64,000 nt of DNA, taken from the NCBI RefSeq assembly GCF_000422845.1, contig NZ_AUGV01000003.1:558001-622000 (forward strand), given 5' to 3'. The notes beneath the pieces are model-generated. The model had not been told where the DNA came from. It did not search any database and saw only the letters and a list, made by a program, of their open reading frames with translations. The translations under genes and the position numbers were made by a program. Positions 8,640 through 17,927 of the stretch are shown in pieces. This stretch comes from Oceanobacter kriegii DSM 6294. GTDB taxonomy: Bacteria > Pseudomonadota > Gammaproteobacteria > Pseudomonadales > Oceanobacteraceae. Every line of letters starts with the position of its first letter. Position 1 is the stretch's first letter.

Positions 8640-9314
8640 TTAGCGCGTTACCGGAGTTTGTTGCAGGCGCAGGGCCAGTACGTCACAGAGGTAGTCGAGG
8701 AACAGGGTGTCCATCGAGGTGCGGTAGTGGCTTTCGTTGTGGCTGGCCAGTACCAGTACGCCGTGGTTGTCCTGACCACGAATCTGGGCGGCGGCAATCG
8801 AGCCCATGTCGGTGGTGTCGAGGTTCAGCAGGGCTGCCATGTCATTACGTGGCAGCTGTCCACAGATAGCACGGTGCCCCTTGAACATACGATGGATATT
8901 GCGCTGTTGCTCCTGACTGCGAATGGCAATCAGCGGACGTTCCAGCTGACGTTCGGTGAAGTGCAGCATGGCCCAGGAATCAACCGCAAAGTCGTTGCGC
9001 AGGGCGTCATCGAGGGCGGTATGCAGCGCCAGCCAGCTGTTGGCTTCAATCAGGGCCAGTACCAGACGGCGGGTCTTTTCAAACAGGTGGTCGTTACGAC
9101 GGGCATTTTCCAGCAGGTCGGACAGTCGCTGGCGCAATTCGATATTGCGGTCGCGATGCACCTGCACCTGACGTTCAATCAGACTGGTGGCACCACTGGT
9201 CTGGTGGGGAATACGAAGCTGCGACAGCAGGTCGTCCTTGCCCACGAAGAAGTCCGGGTGGTCTTCCAGAAACTGCACAACATCGGCTTCGGTCAGTCTC
9301 GGTTGTTGGCTCAT
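8640..9314 (-). CDS. DUF484 family protein
   Basis: 224 residues. The start is typical of the family: an N-terminal helical part with VVQFLEDHPDFF near 12, a coiled-coil-like stretch rich in Arg/Leu (about 50-90), and a GAF-like C-terminal domain (about 95-215). No catalytic residues are evident and the function is unknown. In Pseudomonas and enterics it lies between dapF and xerC and is presumably co-transcribed with them. Here it follows dapF by 34 bases. Confidence 0.88.
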   Translation of the reverse strand: MSQQPRLTEADVVQFLEDHPDFFVGKDDLLSQLRIPHQTSGATSLIERQVQVHRDRNIELRQRLSDLLENARRNDHLFEKTRRLVLALIEANSWLALHTALDDALRNDFAVDSWAMLHFTERQLERPLIAIRSQEQQRNIHRMFKGHRAICGQLPRNDMAALLNLDTTDMGSIAAAQIRGQDNHGVLVLASHNESHYRTSMDTLFLDYLCDVLALRLQQTPVTR

Positions 9315-9348
9315 GCTGTTACCTGCTGCTGCATATTGCTGTTGCCAT

Positions 9349-10179
9349 TCAGATGTTTACACGTCCTTCAAAGACGGTTTCGGCCGGGCCTGTCATACGG
9401 ACGCTGTGTTTGCCGTCCCAGTCGATTTTCAGATCACCGCCGGGCAAGTGTACCAGTACGCCGGGCTGCAACCAGCCTCGCAACTGACCGGATACCACGG
9501 CGGCACACGCGCCGGTGCCGCAGGCGAGGGTTTCGCCACTGCCGCGTTCGAACACCCGCAGGCGGATTTCGTTCGGGTTCACAATCTGCATGAAGCCGAC
9601 GTTGACCTTGTTGGGAAAGTATTCACAGGCTTCGACAATCGGGCCCCAATGTTCAACCGGAGCGTTGTCGACGTCGTTGACGCGAATCACAGCGTGGGGA
9701 TTACCCATTGAAACGGCGCCGAATTTTACGTCGCCGATCTCGGGCATCATGCGCTGGTACTCCGGCATGAACTGCTCGGCGACCAGTGGAATCTGTGCCG
9801 GTTCCAGAATCGCCGGGCCCATGTCGACCACCACCTGACCGTCGTCGGTGAGGTGCAGTTCCATGATGCCGTTGGCGGTTTCAACCTTGATGTCGCGCTT
9901 GCCGGTGAGGTGATTGTCGTAGACAAAACGGGCAAAGCAACGGGCGCCATTGCCACAGTTTTCGACTTCACTGCCATCGGCATTGAAAATGCGGTAGCGG
10001 AAGTCGACGTCCGGCCGTGACGGCCGTTCGACAATCAGCATCTGGTCGAAGCCGATGCCAAAGTTGCGGTCCGACAGCTCTTTCACACGTTGCGGGCGAA
10101 TACGACCGGTTTGGGTGACCAGATCGATCACCACAAAGTCGTTGCCGATGCCGTGCATCTTGCTGAATTTGACTCTCAT
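9349..10179 (-). CDS. dapF: Diaminopimelate epimerase
   Basis: 276 residues, normal length. It interconverts LL- and meso-diaminopimelate for lysine and peptidoglycan synthesis. The two catalytic cysteines are visible: ENCGNGARC (Cys75) and LACGTGACA (Cys220). The start codon overlaps the lysA stop by four bases (ATGA), so translation is coupled to lysA. Confidence 0.96.
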   Translation of the reverse strand: MRVKFSKMHGIGNDFVVIDLVTQTGRIRPQRVKELSDRNFGIGFDQMLIVERPSRPDVDFRYRIFNADGSEVENCGNGARCFARFVYDNHLTGKRDIKVETANGIMELHLTDDGQVVVDMGPAILEPAQIPLVAEQFMPEYQRMMPEIGDVKFGAVSMGNPHAVIRVNDVDNAPVEHWGPIVEACEYFPNKVNVGFMQIVNPNEIRLRVFERGSGETLACGTGACAAVVSGQLRGWLQPGVLVHLPGGDLKIDWDGKHSVRMTGPAETVFEGRVNI

Positions 10180-11432
10180 GCGTTCTCCGGCAGCAGGTGC
10201 TCGCCCTTGAACAAGTCGGTTACGGTTTCGCGTTCGCGCACCACGTAGGATTGCTCGCCGTCGACCATGATTTCCGCAGCACGGCCACGGGTGTTGTAGT
10301 TGGAAGCCATCACAAAGCCGTAGGCCCCGGCGGACATCACTGCAATCAGGTCGCCTTGTTCCAGTGCCAGATCACGGTCCTTGCCAAGGAAGTCACCGGT
10401 TTCACACACAGGGCCAACCAGGTCGAAGGTACGTACCGGCGCGTCGCTGGTTTGCTTGACGGTTTTGATGTCCTGCCAGGCGGAGTACAGCGATGGACGA
10501 ATCAGGTCGTTCATGGCGCCGTCGATGATGGCAAAGTTCTTGTGTTCGTTGAGCTTGAGGAACTCAACCTGGCTCAGGAATACACCAGCGTTGGCAGAAA
10601 TGGAACGACCCGGCTCAAACACCAGAGTGAACTTGCGGTCGCCCAGTTTTTCTTTCACCGCGCTGATGTACTCGGCCGGAGACGCCGGTTGCTCGTCGTT
10701 GTAGCAAACGCCCAAACCACCGCCCAGATCCAGGTGCTCGATGCTGATGCCTTTGCCCGCCAGGTCGTCGACCAGCAGCAACAGACGATCCAGCGCGTCG
10801 AGGAATGGGGTGATGGACGTCAGCTGGCTGCCAATGTGGCAGTCGACACCGACCACGTTAATGCCCGGCAGGCTGGCAGCGCGTTCGTACACGGCCGGTG
10901 CCCGCTCAATGGCGATACCAAATTTGTTGTCTTTCAGACCGGTGGAAATGTACGGGTGGGTCTGGGCATCGACATCCGGGTTAACCCGCACGGAGATGTT
11001 GGCCACTTTGCCACACGCGACAGCCACGTCGTTAAGGCGTTCCAGTTCGGCTTCGGATTCGAGGTTGAAGCAACCGATGCCAACTTCCAGCGCGCGCTGC
11101 ATTTCGGCGGCTTGCTTGCCAACACCCGAGAAAATCACCTTGGCAGGATCGCCACCGGCGGCCAGTACGCGCTCCAGTTCGCCCAGAGAGACGATGTCGA
11201 AACCGGCGCCCAGTCGTGCCAGTACGTTCAGCACACCCAGGTTGGAGTTGGATTTCACCGCAAAGCAGACCTGATGAGGCCAGTCGCCCAGTGCCTTGTC
11301 GTAGGCCAGATACTGGGTTTCCAGTTCCTTGCGGGAGTAGACGTACAGTGGGGTGCCGTGTTGTGCAGCCAGGGCTGCCAGATCGACGTTTTCAGCGTGC
11401 AGGCTGCCCTGCTGGTAAGTAAATACTGACAT
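10176..11432 (-). CDS. lysA: Diaminopimelate decarboxylase
   Basis: 418 residues from the ATG at 11432 (MSVFTYQQG). An upstream in-frame start at 11492 would run into lptM and adds a non-conserved 20-residue tail. PLP-dependent fold-III enzyme giving lysine from meso-diaminopimelate. Seen: PLP lysine in CFAVKSNSN (Lys60), HIGSQ, a glycine loop LGGGLGVCY, EPGRSI, and the catalytic CETGDFLG segment. The lptM stop and the lysA ATG are one base apart and no purine-rich site precedes the ATG on this strand, so lysA translation probably depends on coupling to lptM. Confidence 0.95.
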   Translation of the reverse strand: MSVFTYQQGSLHAENVDLAALAAQHGTPLYVYSRKELETQYLAYDKALGDWPHQVCFAVKSNSNLGVLNVLARLGAGFDIVSLGELERVLAAGGDPAKVIFSGVGKQAAEMQRALEVGIGCFNLESEAELERLNDVAVACGKVANISVRVNPDVDAQTHPYISTGLKDNKFGIAIERAPAVYERAASLPGINVVGVDCHIGSQLTSITPFLDALDRLLLLVDDLAGKGISIEHLDLGGGLGVCYNDEQPASPAEYISAVKEKLGDRKFTLVFEPGRSISANAGVFLSQVEFLKLNEHKNFAIIDGAMNDLIRPSLYSAWQDIKTVKQTSDAPVRTFDLVGPVCETGDFLGKDRDLALEQGDLIAVMSAGAYGFVMASNYNTRGRAAEIMVDGEQSYVVRERETVTDLFKGEHLLPENA

Positions 11433-11433
11433 A

Positions 11434-11565
11434 TCAGGAGGTCTGTTCCGTATCCGGTTGATCAGGCAGATACAGGGGGCCTTTTTGTCCACAGCCGCCC
11501 AGCAACAGGGCGCTGACAGCCAGCGTGGCCAGCCACAGGGTGCGGGTGCGCAGAAGGTGCTTCAT
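11434..11565 (-). CDS. lptM: Small lipoprotein LptM (YifL/LppL type)
   Basis: 43 residues from ATG 11565; an earlier in-frame start gives a charged extension unlike a signal peptide. Positively charged n-region, hydrophobic core WLATLAVSALLL, and lipobox LLGGC with the lipidated cysteine at 25, followed by GQKGPLYLP, the signature of YifL/LptM. LptM is reported to help maturation of the LptD lipopolysaccharide translocon at the outer membrane. It precedes lysA, as lppL does in Pseudomonas. The frataxin gene cyaY, often next door in relatives, is not here. Confidence 0.9.
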   Translation of the reverse strand: MKHLLRTRTLWLATLAVSALLLGGCGQKGPLYLPDQPDTEQTS

Positions 11566-11690
11566 GCTAAAACTCTTGTGCTGTGGCCGTTGACGACACA
11601 CCGGCTTCGAACCCCTGCAAGCGTTCACTCGCAGGCCTCGGCTTCAGTGTGCGTTGGGCCTGTATCTTTGGTTACCCAGCATTATACACA

Positions 11691-11708
11691 CCGCGGCTGG
11701 GCTGTCTT
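11691..11708 (-). promoter_or_regulatory. Candidate sigma-70 promoter for lptM-lysA-dapF
   Basis: On the minus strand a perfect TATAAT (11691-11696) lies 16 bases after AAGACA (11703-11708, 4 of 6 matches to TTGACA). It is about 125 bases upstream of the lptM start and just past the end of cyaA. Confidence 0.5.
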
Positions 11709-11718
11709 GGTTGGCGCT

Positions 11719-14508
11719 TCAGGAAGGCTTCAGTTCGGCGTTGATGTGCAGTTCCTGCTCCTGTTTGCGATGCCAGTGCAGTAGTAGGTCGCGGTTGCTG
11801 CTGTCTTCCATTTCGAGGTCGCTGAGGTAGCAGGGGTACTGGCCGTGCTGGGTACGCAATTCGATGATGCGATTGCAGACGGTCTGGTACAGCTGTGGTC
11901 CGTACTGCCAGACGCTGAATTCCTCGTAGTTGCAGTACAGGGTGGGCTGGCGGTCGTTGTCGTAGCGGGCGGTGAGTTCAATTGCGGGCGGCTCATTGGC
12001 GGCTTCGGGAATGTCCCGCGGGTGCACTTGCCAGTCGTATTCCACCGATTTGTAGATCGGGTGCAGGTGTTGGTGCTCCACCAGTTCAAACAGTTTCAGT
12101 CCGGCAAAGTCGGATTGGTTGCCGTACCAGCGACTTTGCAGTTGCAGCAGAAAACGCAAGGTCGGCAGCAGCCAGTATTTCAGCTCGGTACGTTGCAGTC
12201 GGTAGCGCACGAGGGCGGCAAATTCGTCGACCAGATAGAAGTCGATGGTGGCTCCGCGCTGCTGAAAGAACAGCTGCCAGCGGTTGGGTTGGCAGTGAGC
12301 CATGATGTCGTTCAGCGGCATTGGCATCGGGCAATGGGCATCGCTGAAGGTGGCCGAATAGCGGCCTCTGGGCTGGGCCAGATAACGCATTAGCTGGTCA
12401 TCATCGGTGATGTCGGCCGTCAGCCATTGTTGTGGCTCATCGAGGTCGTTGGTTTGTTGCGGGTGCAGGCCGTAGCGGCGATTGCCGAGCCGGTAAATAC
12501 AGGCACCATGGTGGTGCTGGTACTGGTCGATGGCATTCGACATCAGCCTCAGCAGGCGCTGGCGAATCTGTGCCGAGCGGGTGGTGCTGTAGCAGTTGAG
12601 GCCAAAGTCCGGCCGCTGTTCGCTGTGGGTTAGCCACGGCATCAGCATTTGTAGGCAGTGGTTGAGAGCTTGCTGGCCACGGCAGTGTTCGACCTGCCAT
12701 TCGCCCCACTGGTTGCGGGTGAGGATTTCGATGGTGCGCACCAGATTGACACTGGCACCGGTGAAGTTCAGCACGTCGTCGTGATCGGTGATCTTGTGGA
12801 TGCCCTGACGGGTGAGCTCCGCCATGGGGTCGTCGGCGGCGTTAATGAAGACCCGCACATGGGTGATATGGGGTTGTTCGAGCCAGTCGGGGCTGTCGAA
12901 CTCACGTGACATCAACTCGCGGATATTGCCCAGCGTCAGCTTCAGTTCATGCTGACTGACGGCTTCGGCGGGAAAACTACTGATGCGGGTATCGCGCCCC
13001 AGCATGCCGTTCAGTTCGGCAAACACCAGTAATTCCGTCAGGCTCGGACTTTGGCGCAGGATATGCCGGTCGGGGGGAATCTCTTGCCAGAAGCCCGGCA
13101 CCAGTTGCCAGACGCCAGGAAAGTGCACCAGCGTGACATGATGCTGCACCAGATCGGGGGAGATGCCCGGATTGATGGGGACGATTTTACCGGGGCGAGC
13201 GTCGTAGGCGGCGTGCATCTGATTGCCGAGGCGCTGGATATCCCCCGGGCTGATATGCACTTCGCGGGCATGGCGGTCGCTGAATTGCCGCAGCTGGCGG
13301 TAACTGCCCATCAGCTCATTGACCAGCTCATTGCGTTCCCGGAACACCTGTTGCGGTGTCCACTGGCGGTTGCTGTCGAGTTCTTGCAGCCGCTCTTCAC
13401 TCCACTGCCATTGCTGGGCCAGGAACATCATGCCACTGGCTCGCCAGTTGCTTTTCAGTTCCTCTTCGCTGACTTTGCTGAGCCGCAATCCGGTCTTGTA
13501 GTAAAACGCCCGCCGAATCAGCTCCAGTCGCTGTTGATTCAGCCCCGGTAACGACGACAGTCGTTGCACCATCAGCAAATAGGCGTCGCATTGACTGGCG
13601 ATGGTGACACCAGCGTGCACCAGGGTTTTGAGGTCCTGACACAGCGGTTGGGCATTGGGGTAGGTGCTGGCGTAGGAGCGGTACAGCATCAGTTTCAGCA
13701 GGGATTTATAGGGGCTGTGAAGACTTTTGTTGAGTTGCCACATGGCCGCGCCCATGAACTCGTTGACCGGGATCGAGCCAATATGGCCAAAGTCGAGCCA
13801 ACGGTCCGGTTGCACCAGATCCTGTTGCAGTAATTCGCTCCAGTACTCCTCGGCGCTTTGCATACCGAGCCGCACCGGAATCAGCCACCAGGAGGGCCAG
13901 CGCCCGGCCAGCCAGATGGCGCTGCGGTAAAACTCATCAAGCAGCAACAGGTGCTGGCTGGTACCACAGTCTTCGCCCTCGGCGGCTTTCTGCTGGCCGC
14001 TGCGAAATTCGTCCAGATCCATGATAAAGAGGTGCAGCTCCACCCCTTGTTCTTCGGCCCATTTTTCAATCCGGTCGCATTTGGTTTGCAGTTGCTGGCG
14101 CTGTTTGGCGGCCAGTGGCTGGTTGAGGCACACCCAGATATCCAGGTCGCTGTGCTGGTTCTGCGCCAGCGTGCCCATGCTGCCCATCAGATACAGGCCG
14201 CCGATGACGCCTTGCAGACGCTGGTGGGCGTCGAGTCGGGGGATCATTTTCAACAGGTAGCGCATGGCTTGCTCGACCGGCGCATCGCTGCGGAAATGAT
14301 CGATGCCCTGTGGGGTGTGAAAATCGACAAACCCCGGCAGTTGCGGGTGGTTGAAGTGCAGCATCGACGGCAGCAGGGTCAGCAGGTGTTGATGGCGGGC
14401 GGACAACAGGCCGCGCGCCAACCCCAGTCGCTGCTGATTCAGTTGCAGAAACTGGTCTTGCCATTGGCTGATTTGTCGGAAGCGGGAGCGATCGAGAGTG
14501 AGGGTCAT
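11719..14508 (-). CDS. cyaA: Class I adenylate cyclase
   Basis: 929 residues, usual size for enterobacterial/pseudomonad class I cyclases. It makes cyclic AMP from ATP. The N-terminal catalytic region shows the nucleotidyltransferase motif LMGSMGTLAQ and then SDLDIWVC (about 108-127), with the metal-binding Asp pair 121/123. The C-terminal part (about 550-929) is the regulatory region. In this lineage cAMP works with Vfr/CRP, and the Pil-Chp system 6 kb away is known in P. aeruginosa to control cAMP levels, through a different cyclase (CyaB). The start codon lies in a palindrome that also holds the ribosome-binding site. Confidence 0.95.
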   Translation of the reverse strand: MTLTLDRSRFRQISQWQDQFLQLNQQRLGLARGLLSARHQHLLTLLPSMLHFNHPQLPGFVDFHTPQGIDHFRSDAPVEQAMRYLLKMIPRLDAHQRLQGVIGGLYLMGSMGTLAQNQHSDLDIWVCLNQPLAAKQRQQLQTKCDRIEKWAEEQGVELHLFIMDLDEFRSGQQKAAEGEDCGTSQHLLLLDEFYRSAIWLAGRWPSWWLIPVRLGMQSAEEYWSELLQQDLVQPDRWLDFGHIGSIPVNEFMGAAMWQLNKSLHSPYKSLLKLMLYRSYASTYPNAQPLCQDLKTLVHAGVTIASQCDAYLLMVQRLSSLPGLNQQRLELIRRAFYYKTGLRLSKVSEEELKSNWRASGMMFLAQQWQWSEERLQELDSNRQWTPQQVFRERNELVNELMGSYRQLRQFSDRHAREVHISPGDIQRLGNQMHAAYDARPGKIVPINPGISPDLVQHHVTLVHFPGVWQLVPGFWQEIPPDRHILRQSPSLTELLVFAELNGMLGRDTRISSFPAEAVSQHELKLTLGNIRELMSREFDSPDWLEQPHITHVRVFINAADDPMAELTRQGIHKITDHDDVLNFTGASVNLVRTIEILTRNQWGEWQVEHCRGQQALNHCLQMLMPWLTHSEQRPDFGLNCYSTTRSAQIRQRLLRLMSNAIDQYQHHHGACIYRLGNRRYGLHPQQTNDLDEPQQWLTADITDDDQLMRYLAQPRGRYSATFSDAHCPMPMPLNDIMAHCQPNRWQLFFQQRGATIDFYLVDEFAALVRYRLQRTELKYWLLPTLRFLLQLQSRWYGNQSDFAGLKLFELVEHQHLHPIYKSVEYDWQVHPRDIPEAANEPPAIELTARYDNDRQPTLYCNYEEFSVWQYGPQLYQTVCNRIIELRTQHGQYPCYLSDLEMEDSSNRDLLLHWHRKQEQELHINAELKPS

Positions 14509-14528
14509 GCCTCCAGTATAGGAGGCAT
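14507..14528 (-). promoter_or_regulatory. Hairpin that covers the cyaA ribosome-binding site and start codon
   Basis: ATGCCTCC and GGAGGCAT form a perfect 8-base inverted repeat with loop TATACT (minus strand). The GGAGG core, one base before the ATG, would pair with CCTCC. A second hairpin (14539-14567, 9-base stem with CCCGTCAG/CTGACGGG) lies just upstream in the pyrC'-cyaA gap. Translation control is inferred from the layout. Confidence 0.45.
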
Positions 14529-14611
14529 TTGTGAGGCTACCCGTCAGTCAGCAAAGTTTCTGACGGGTTTGAACGGTTTGTCGGGCATTTGCCTGAACAG
14601 AGGTTGATCAA

Positions 14612-15832
14612 TCAGGCCTTGAGAGTGCGGAAACCGTCCACAAAGGTCGCGACCACCTTGCCGTTAACGCCATGCTCGTTGGTGCTGGTTGGGTCGATCA
14701 GGGCAGCATTAAAGACCTTGCCTTCCTCGAAACCGACGGCCATTTGCAGGGCATCGGCTGGCAGCTTGCTAAGGGCGTTGAGGGCAGAGGTCAGCGTCAG
14801 CTCACCGGCGTCGACCAGTTGTAGCAACAAGCCAATGAAGTCATCGTACATGGCGATGCCAACAGCGGCTTCGGCGAACGGCGCTTTCTTGGCTGCGCTT
14901 TCGTGACGCTGGTGGTTGGAACAGATAGCCAATTCACCGGCATTGACGGCGGCCAGCAAGGCCTGACGGTCAGATTCGCTGCGCAGCGGTGGCTGCACAT
15001 GGAAGCGGCCATCAAAGCCTTGCACCTTGGCGTCGGTGTAGCACAGGTTGGCCATGGCGACGTCGGCGCTGATGTTGAGGCCGCGCTGGCGCGCGTCACG
15101 TAGCATGGCGGCACTGCGAGCACAGCTGATCTGGCTGATGTGAACCCGTGCGCCGGTCTGTTCGGCCAGCAGGATGATTTGTGCCAGCGCGATGGTTTCG
15201 GCCGTCTCAGGAATGCCTGCCAGACCCATGCGGGTCGCAGTCGGGCCTTCGTGCATCACGCCACCGGCGGACAGTGCGGCGTCGTTGGCATCGAGGAACA
15301 GGCGAATATCGTAGGTGGCGGCGTATTCCATCAAACGACGCAGTACGTAGGCGTCCTTGACCGGCTTACGGGCGTTCGACAGGGCCACACAGCCAGCACT
15401 GGTCAGGCCGACCATGTTGGCGATTTGCTCACCGGCCAACCCCTGGGTCAGTGCGCCCAGGGGCAGCACTTGCGCCTGACCGGCACTGGCGGATTTTTCC
15501 AGCATCAGCTGAACGACCGCCGGGCTGTCGGCCACGGGCTTGGTCAGCGGCTGAGCGCAAACATGGGTAAAACCGGCGTTGGCGGCGGCTTTGGTTTCAC
15601 TGAAGATGGTACCGCGCTGGGTGAAACCCGGTTCGTTCAGGTGGGCACTGAGATCAATAAAGCCCGGTACCAGCCACAGGCCGTTGGCATCCAGGGTGGA
15701 TTCAATGGTGCCGCCAGCTGGTTTCTGGCCGATGGCGCGAATGCGACCTTCACTGAGGTAGATGTCGCACACTTGATCCAGTTGCTGAGCCGGAGCGATC
15801 ACACGGGCGTCACGGATGTGCAGGTATTTCAT
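14612..15832 (-). CDS. pyrC': Dihydroorotase-like PyrC' (probably non-catalytic partner of PyrB)
   Basis: 406 residues of the amidohydrolase fold. The usual metal motif DxHxH is DLSAH at 60-64, so the first metal histidine is Ser62. That loss is the mark of the inactive PyrC' (PyrX) proteins that assemble with aspartate carbamoyltransferase in pseudomonads and are needed for its activity. The start overlaps the pyrB stop by four bases, supporting a complex. Active dihydroorotase must be encoded elsewhere. Family call firm; the structural role follows the Pseudomonas precedent. Confidence 0.92.
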   Translation of the reverse strand: MKYLHIRDARVIAPAQQLDQVCDIYLSEGRIRAIGQKPAGGTIESTLDANGLWLVPGFIDLSAHLNEPGFTQRGTIFSETKAAANAGFTHVCAQPLTKPVADSPAVVQLMLEKSASAGQAQVLPLGALTQGLAGEQIANMVGLTSAGCVALSNARKPVKDAYVLRRLMEYAATYDIRLFLDANDAALSAGGVMHEGPTATRMGLAGIPETAETIALAQIILLAEQTGARVHISQISCARSAAMLRDARQRGLNISADVAMANLCYTDAKVQGFDGRFHVQPPLRSESDRQALLAAVNAGELAICSNHQRHESAAKKAPFAEAAVGIAMYDDFIGLLLQLVDAGELTLTSALNALSKLPADALQMAVGFEEGKVFNAALIDPTSTNEHGVNGKVVATFVDGFRTLKA

Positions 15833-16839
15833 GCCTCTGTCTCCCCTTTGGCTTGCTGCTCGGCTTGTTGTTCAGACTGCTGGCCACTCATCGCCATGGC
15901 CATGACCGCCATACGGACGGCGATGCCGTAGCTGACCTGATTCAGGATTACTGACTGTGGGCCATCGGCAACGGCGGATTCAATTTCAACACCGCGGTTG
16001 ATTGGCCCCGGGTGCATCACGATGGCGTCCGGGTTGGCCAGTGCCAGTTTTTCGGTGGTCAGACCGTAGAGTTTGAAGAACTCGCTTTCGCTCGGCAGCA
16101 GGGCGTTCTGCATACGCTCTTTTTGCAGCCGCAGCATGATCACCACGTCGCAATCGCGCAGCGCCAGGTTGAAGTCGTAATAGGCTTTACAGCCCAGTGC
16201 TTCGATATCACGTGGCAGCAAGGTGGCAGGGCCAACCACACGGACCTCGGCGGCACCAAGTGTGTTCAGCGCGTGAATCTGCGAGCGGGCAACGCGGCTG
16301 TGGAGAATATCGCCAACAATGGCGACTACCTTGCCTTCAATCGAGCCCTTGTGACGACGAATGGTCAGCATGTCGAGCATGGCCTGGGTCGGGTGCGCAT
16401 GGCGACCGTCACCGGCGTTGATGATGGCAACGTTGGGGGTAACGTGTTCAGCAATGAAGTGGGCTGCACCGGAGTCGGCGTGACGCACCACGAACATGTC
16501 GCTGTACATGGCTTCGAGGTTCCACAGGGTATCCATCAGGGTTTCGCCCTTGGAGGTGGCAGAACGCTGGATATCCAGATTGAGAATGTCGGCCGACAGG
16601 CGTTTGGCCGCCAGCTCGAAGGTGGAGCGAGTACGGGTACTGTTCTCGAAGAACAGGTTGGCGACGGTTTTACCCCGCAGCAAGGGGACTTTTTTAACCG
16701 AGCGCTCCTGGGTGGAAATAAAGGAGTCGGCGGTATCGAGAATTTCGGTAAGCAAGTCCTTGCTGAGACCTTCTGTGGTCAGGAAGTGTTTCAGTCGACC
16801 GTCGGCGGTGAGCTGAATCTGGCTGGGATCTGTATTCAT
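15829..16839 (-). CDS. pyrB: Aspartate carbamoyltransferase catalytic chain
   Basis: 336 residues from ATG 16839 (MNTDPSQ), which has AGGAA about eight bases upstream; the open frame to 16947 adds a non-conserved Arg/Ala-rich extension. It makes carbamoyl-aspartate, the committed step of pyrimidine synthesis. Seen: carbamoyl-phosphate loop STRTR at 67-71, the [11 protein letters not shown] segment near 164, and the [10 protein letters not shown] aspartate-binding segment near 290. No pyrI regulatory gene is adjacent; the partner is PyrC', as in Pseudomonas. Confidence 0.96.
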   Translation of the reverse strand: MNTDPSQIQLTADGRLKHFLTTEGLSKDLLTEILDTADSFISTQERSVKKVPLLRGKTVANLFFENSTRTRSTFELAAKRLSADILNLDIQRSATSKGETLMDTLWNLEAMYSDMFVVRHADSGAAHFIAEHVTPNVAIINAGDGRHAHPTQAMLDMLTIRRHKGSIEGKVVAIVGDILHSRVARSQIHALNTLGAAEVRVVGPATLLPRDIEALGCKAYYDFNLALRDCDVVIMLRLQKERMQNALLPSESEFFKLYGLTTEKLALANPDAIVMHPGPINRGVEIESAVADGPQSVILNQVSYGIAVRMAVMAMAMSGQQSEQQAEQQAKGETEA

Positions 16840-16922
16840 GGCTGAATTCCTGGCAGAACCGTGCAAGTTGTCTGGGCGGGGTGAAGCGGCGCGAATACTA
16901 GGGGCACTCTGGCGGGAAATCA

Positions 16923-16948
16923 ATTGGCCAGCCGCCGCTCTGGCCAAT
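16923..16948 (-). promoter_or_regulatory. Intercistronic hairpin between pyrR and pyrB
   Basis: ATTGGCCAG and CTGGCCAAT form a perfect 9-base stem with an 8-base loop in the 130-base pyrR-pyrB gap. On the minus strand it is followed by TGATTTCCC rather than a long T run, so it may be a weak terminator, attenuator or mRNA processing hairpin. Confidence 0.4.
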
Positions 16949-16969
16949 CCTGCGTGTTTGGGCTGTGAC

Positions 16970-17464
16970 TTACAGCAGGCTGACGGTCAGTGGTTGAGGA
17001 CCGCTCAGTTTCACCAGCTGACCGTCGGCCAGATCCAGTGTGGCACCGCATACGTCCGGCTGCACTGGCAACTCGCGACGACCGATATCAAACAAGGCCA
17101 CCAGAGTGATGGAGGCCGGGCGACCGTAGTCGAACAGCTCGTTGATGGCAGCGCGTACTGTGCGACCGCTCATCACCACGTCGTCGACCAGCACAATGTG
17201 ACGGTCTTCGATGGTGTCCGGCAGCTCGGAGCCTTTGACCTGTGGGTGCAGGCCGTGGCGAGTAAAGTCGTCGCGGTAGAAGCTGATGTCGACACTGTAA
17301 ACGGCTTCCTGCTGTTGCATCAGCGAATGCAGTTTTTCGGCAATCCAGACGCCACCGGTACGAATACCAACAATCAACGGCTGCTCAATGCCACGGCTGG
17401 CCAGATTGGCTTGCAGGTCGGTGGCCAGTTGTTGGCAGGTTTGCTCAATATCAGGTAACTGCAT
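16970..17464 (-). CDS. pyrR: PyrR: pyrimidine operon regulator / uracil phosphoribosyltransferase
   Basis: 164 residues. The PRPP-binding motif [16 protein letters not shown] (91-106) and the IRTGG loop near 34 are clear. PyrR senses uridine nucleotides and controls pyr gene expression; many have uracil phosphoribosyltransferase activity, though pseudomonad versions may be mainly regulatory. GGGAGAA precedes the ATG at good distance. It is ten bases downstream of ruvX and upstream of pyrB, the P. aeruginosa order. Confidence 0.93.
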   Translation of the reverse strand: MQLPDIEQTCQQLATDLQANLASRGIEQPLIVGIRTGGVWIAEKLHSLMQQQEAVYSVDISFYRDDFTRHGLHPQVKGSELPDTIEDRHIVLVDDVVMSGRTVRAAINELFDYGRPASITLVALFDIGRRELPVQPDVCGATLDLADGQLVKLSGPQPLTVSLL

Positions 17465-17474
17465 GGGTTCTCCC

Positions 17475-17927
17475 TTACTGCGATTCAGATGAACGGGGGT
17501 TTTCGTTCATCCAGCTTTCCAGAATCAATTGTGCCGCCAAACCATCGACGGAGTGTTTACCAAAATCACGTTCGCCGCTGTCGGAGATCACCATGCCCTT
17601 GGCTTCGTAGCTGGTCAGGCGTTCGTCCTGGGTGTAGCTCGGCTTGTGCAGGCGGCCTTCCAGGCGACGGGCAAACTTGGCGGCGCGCAGGCTCATATCA
17701 CTCTGGCTGCCATCCATGTTCAGCGGCAAGCCGGTAACAAAGGCATCCGGTTGCCACTCTTTGACAATGGCTTCCAGCTGTTCCCAGTTGGGGGCGCCAT
17801 TGTTGGCCTTGATGGGCTCCAGTGCGCGGCTGCTGCCGGTCAGGCGCTGGCCAATAGCGATACCAATGCGCTTGGTGCCAAAGTCGAAGGCCATCACGTG
17901 GACAATGCGGTCGGGGACAGTGCTCAT
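17475..17927 (-). CDS. ruvX: RuvX/YqgF RNase H-like resolvase
   Basis: 150 residues. The RNase H-fold motif FDFGTKRIGIAIG (14-26) holds the first catalytic aspartate; VTGLPLNMDGS near 75 and DERLTSYEA near 112 are the other family marks. Members act on pre-16S rRNA maturation and were first proposed as Holliday-junction resolvases. The start overlaps the yqgE stop by one base (TGATG). Confidence 0.93.
   Translation of the reverse strand: MSTVPDRIVHVMAFDFGTKRIGIAIGQRLTGSSRALEPIKANNGAPNWEQLEAIVKEWQPDAFVTGLPLNMDGSQSDMSLRAAKFARRLEGRLHKPSYTQDERLTSYEAKGMVISDSGERDFGKHSVDGLAAQLILESWMNENPRSSESQ

Noticed and set aside
8574-9593. Open frame of 339 residues antisense to DUF484 and dapF
   Set aside because: Shadow of two well-supported genes; no recognisable motif.
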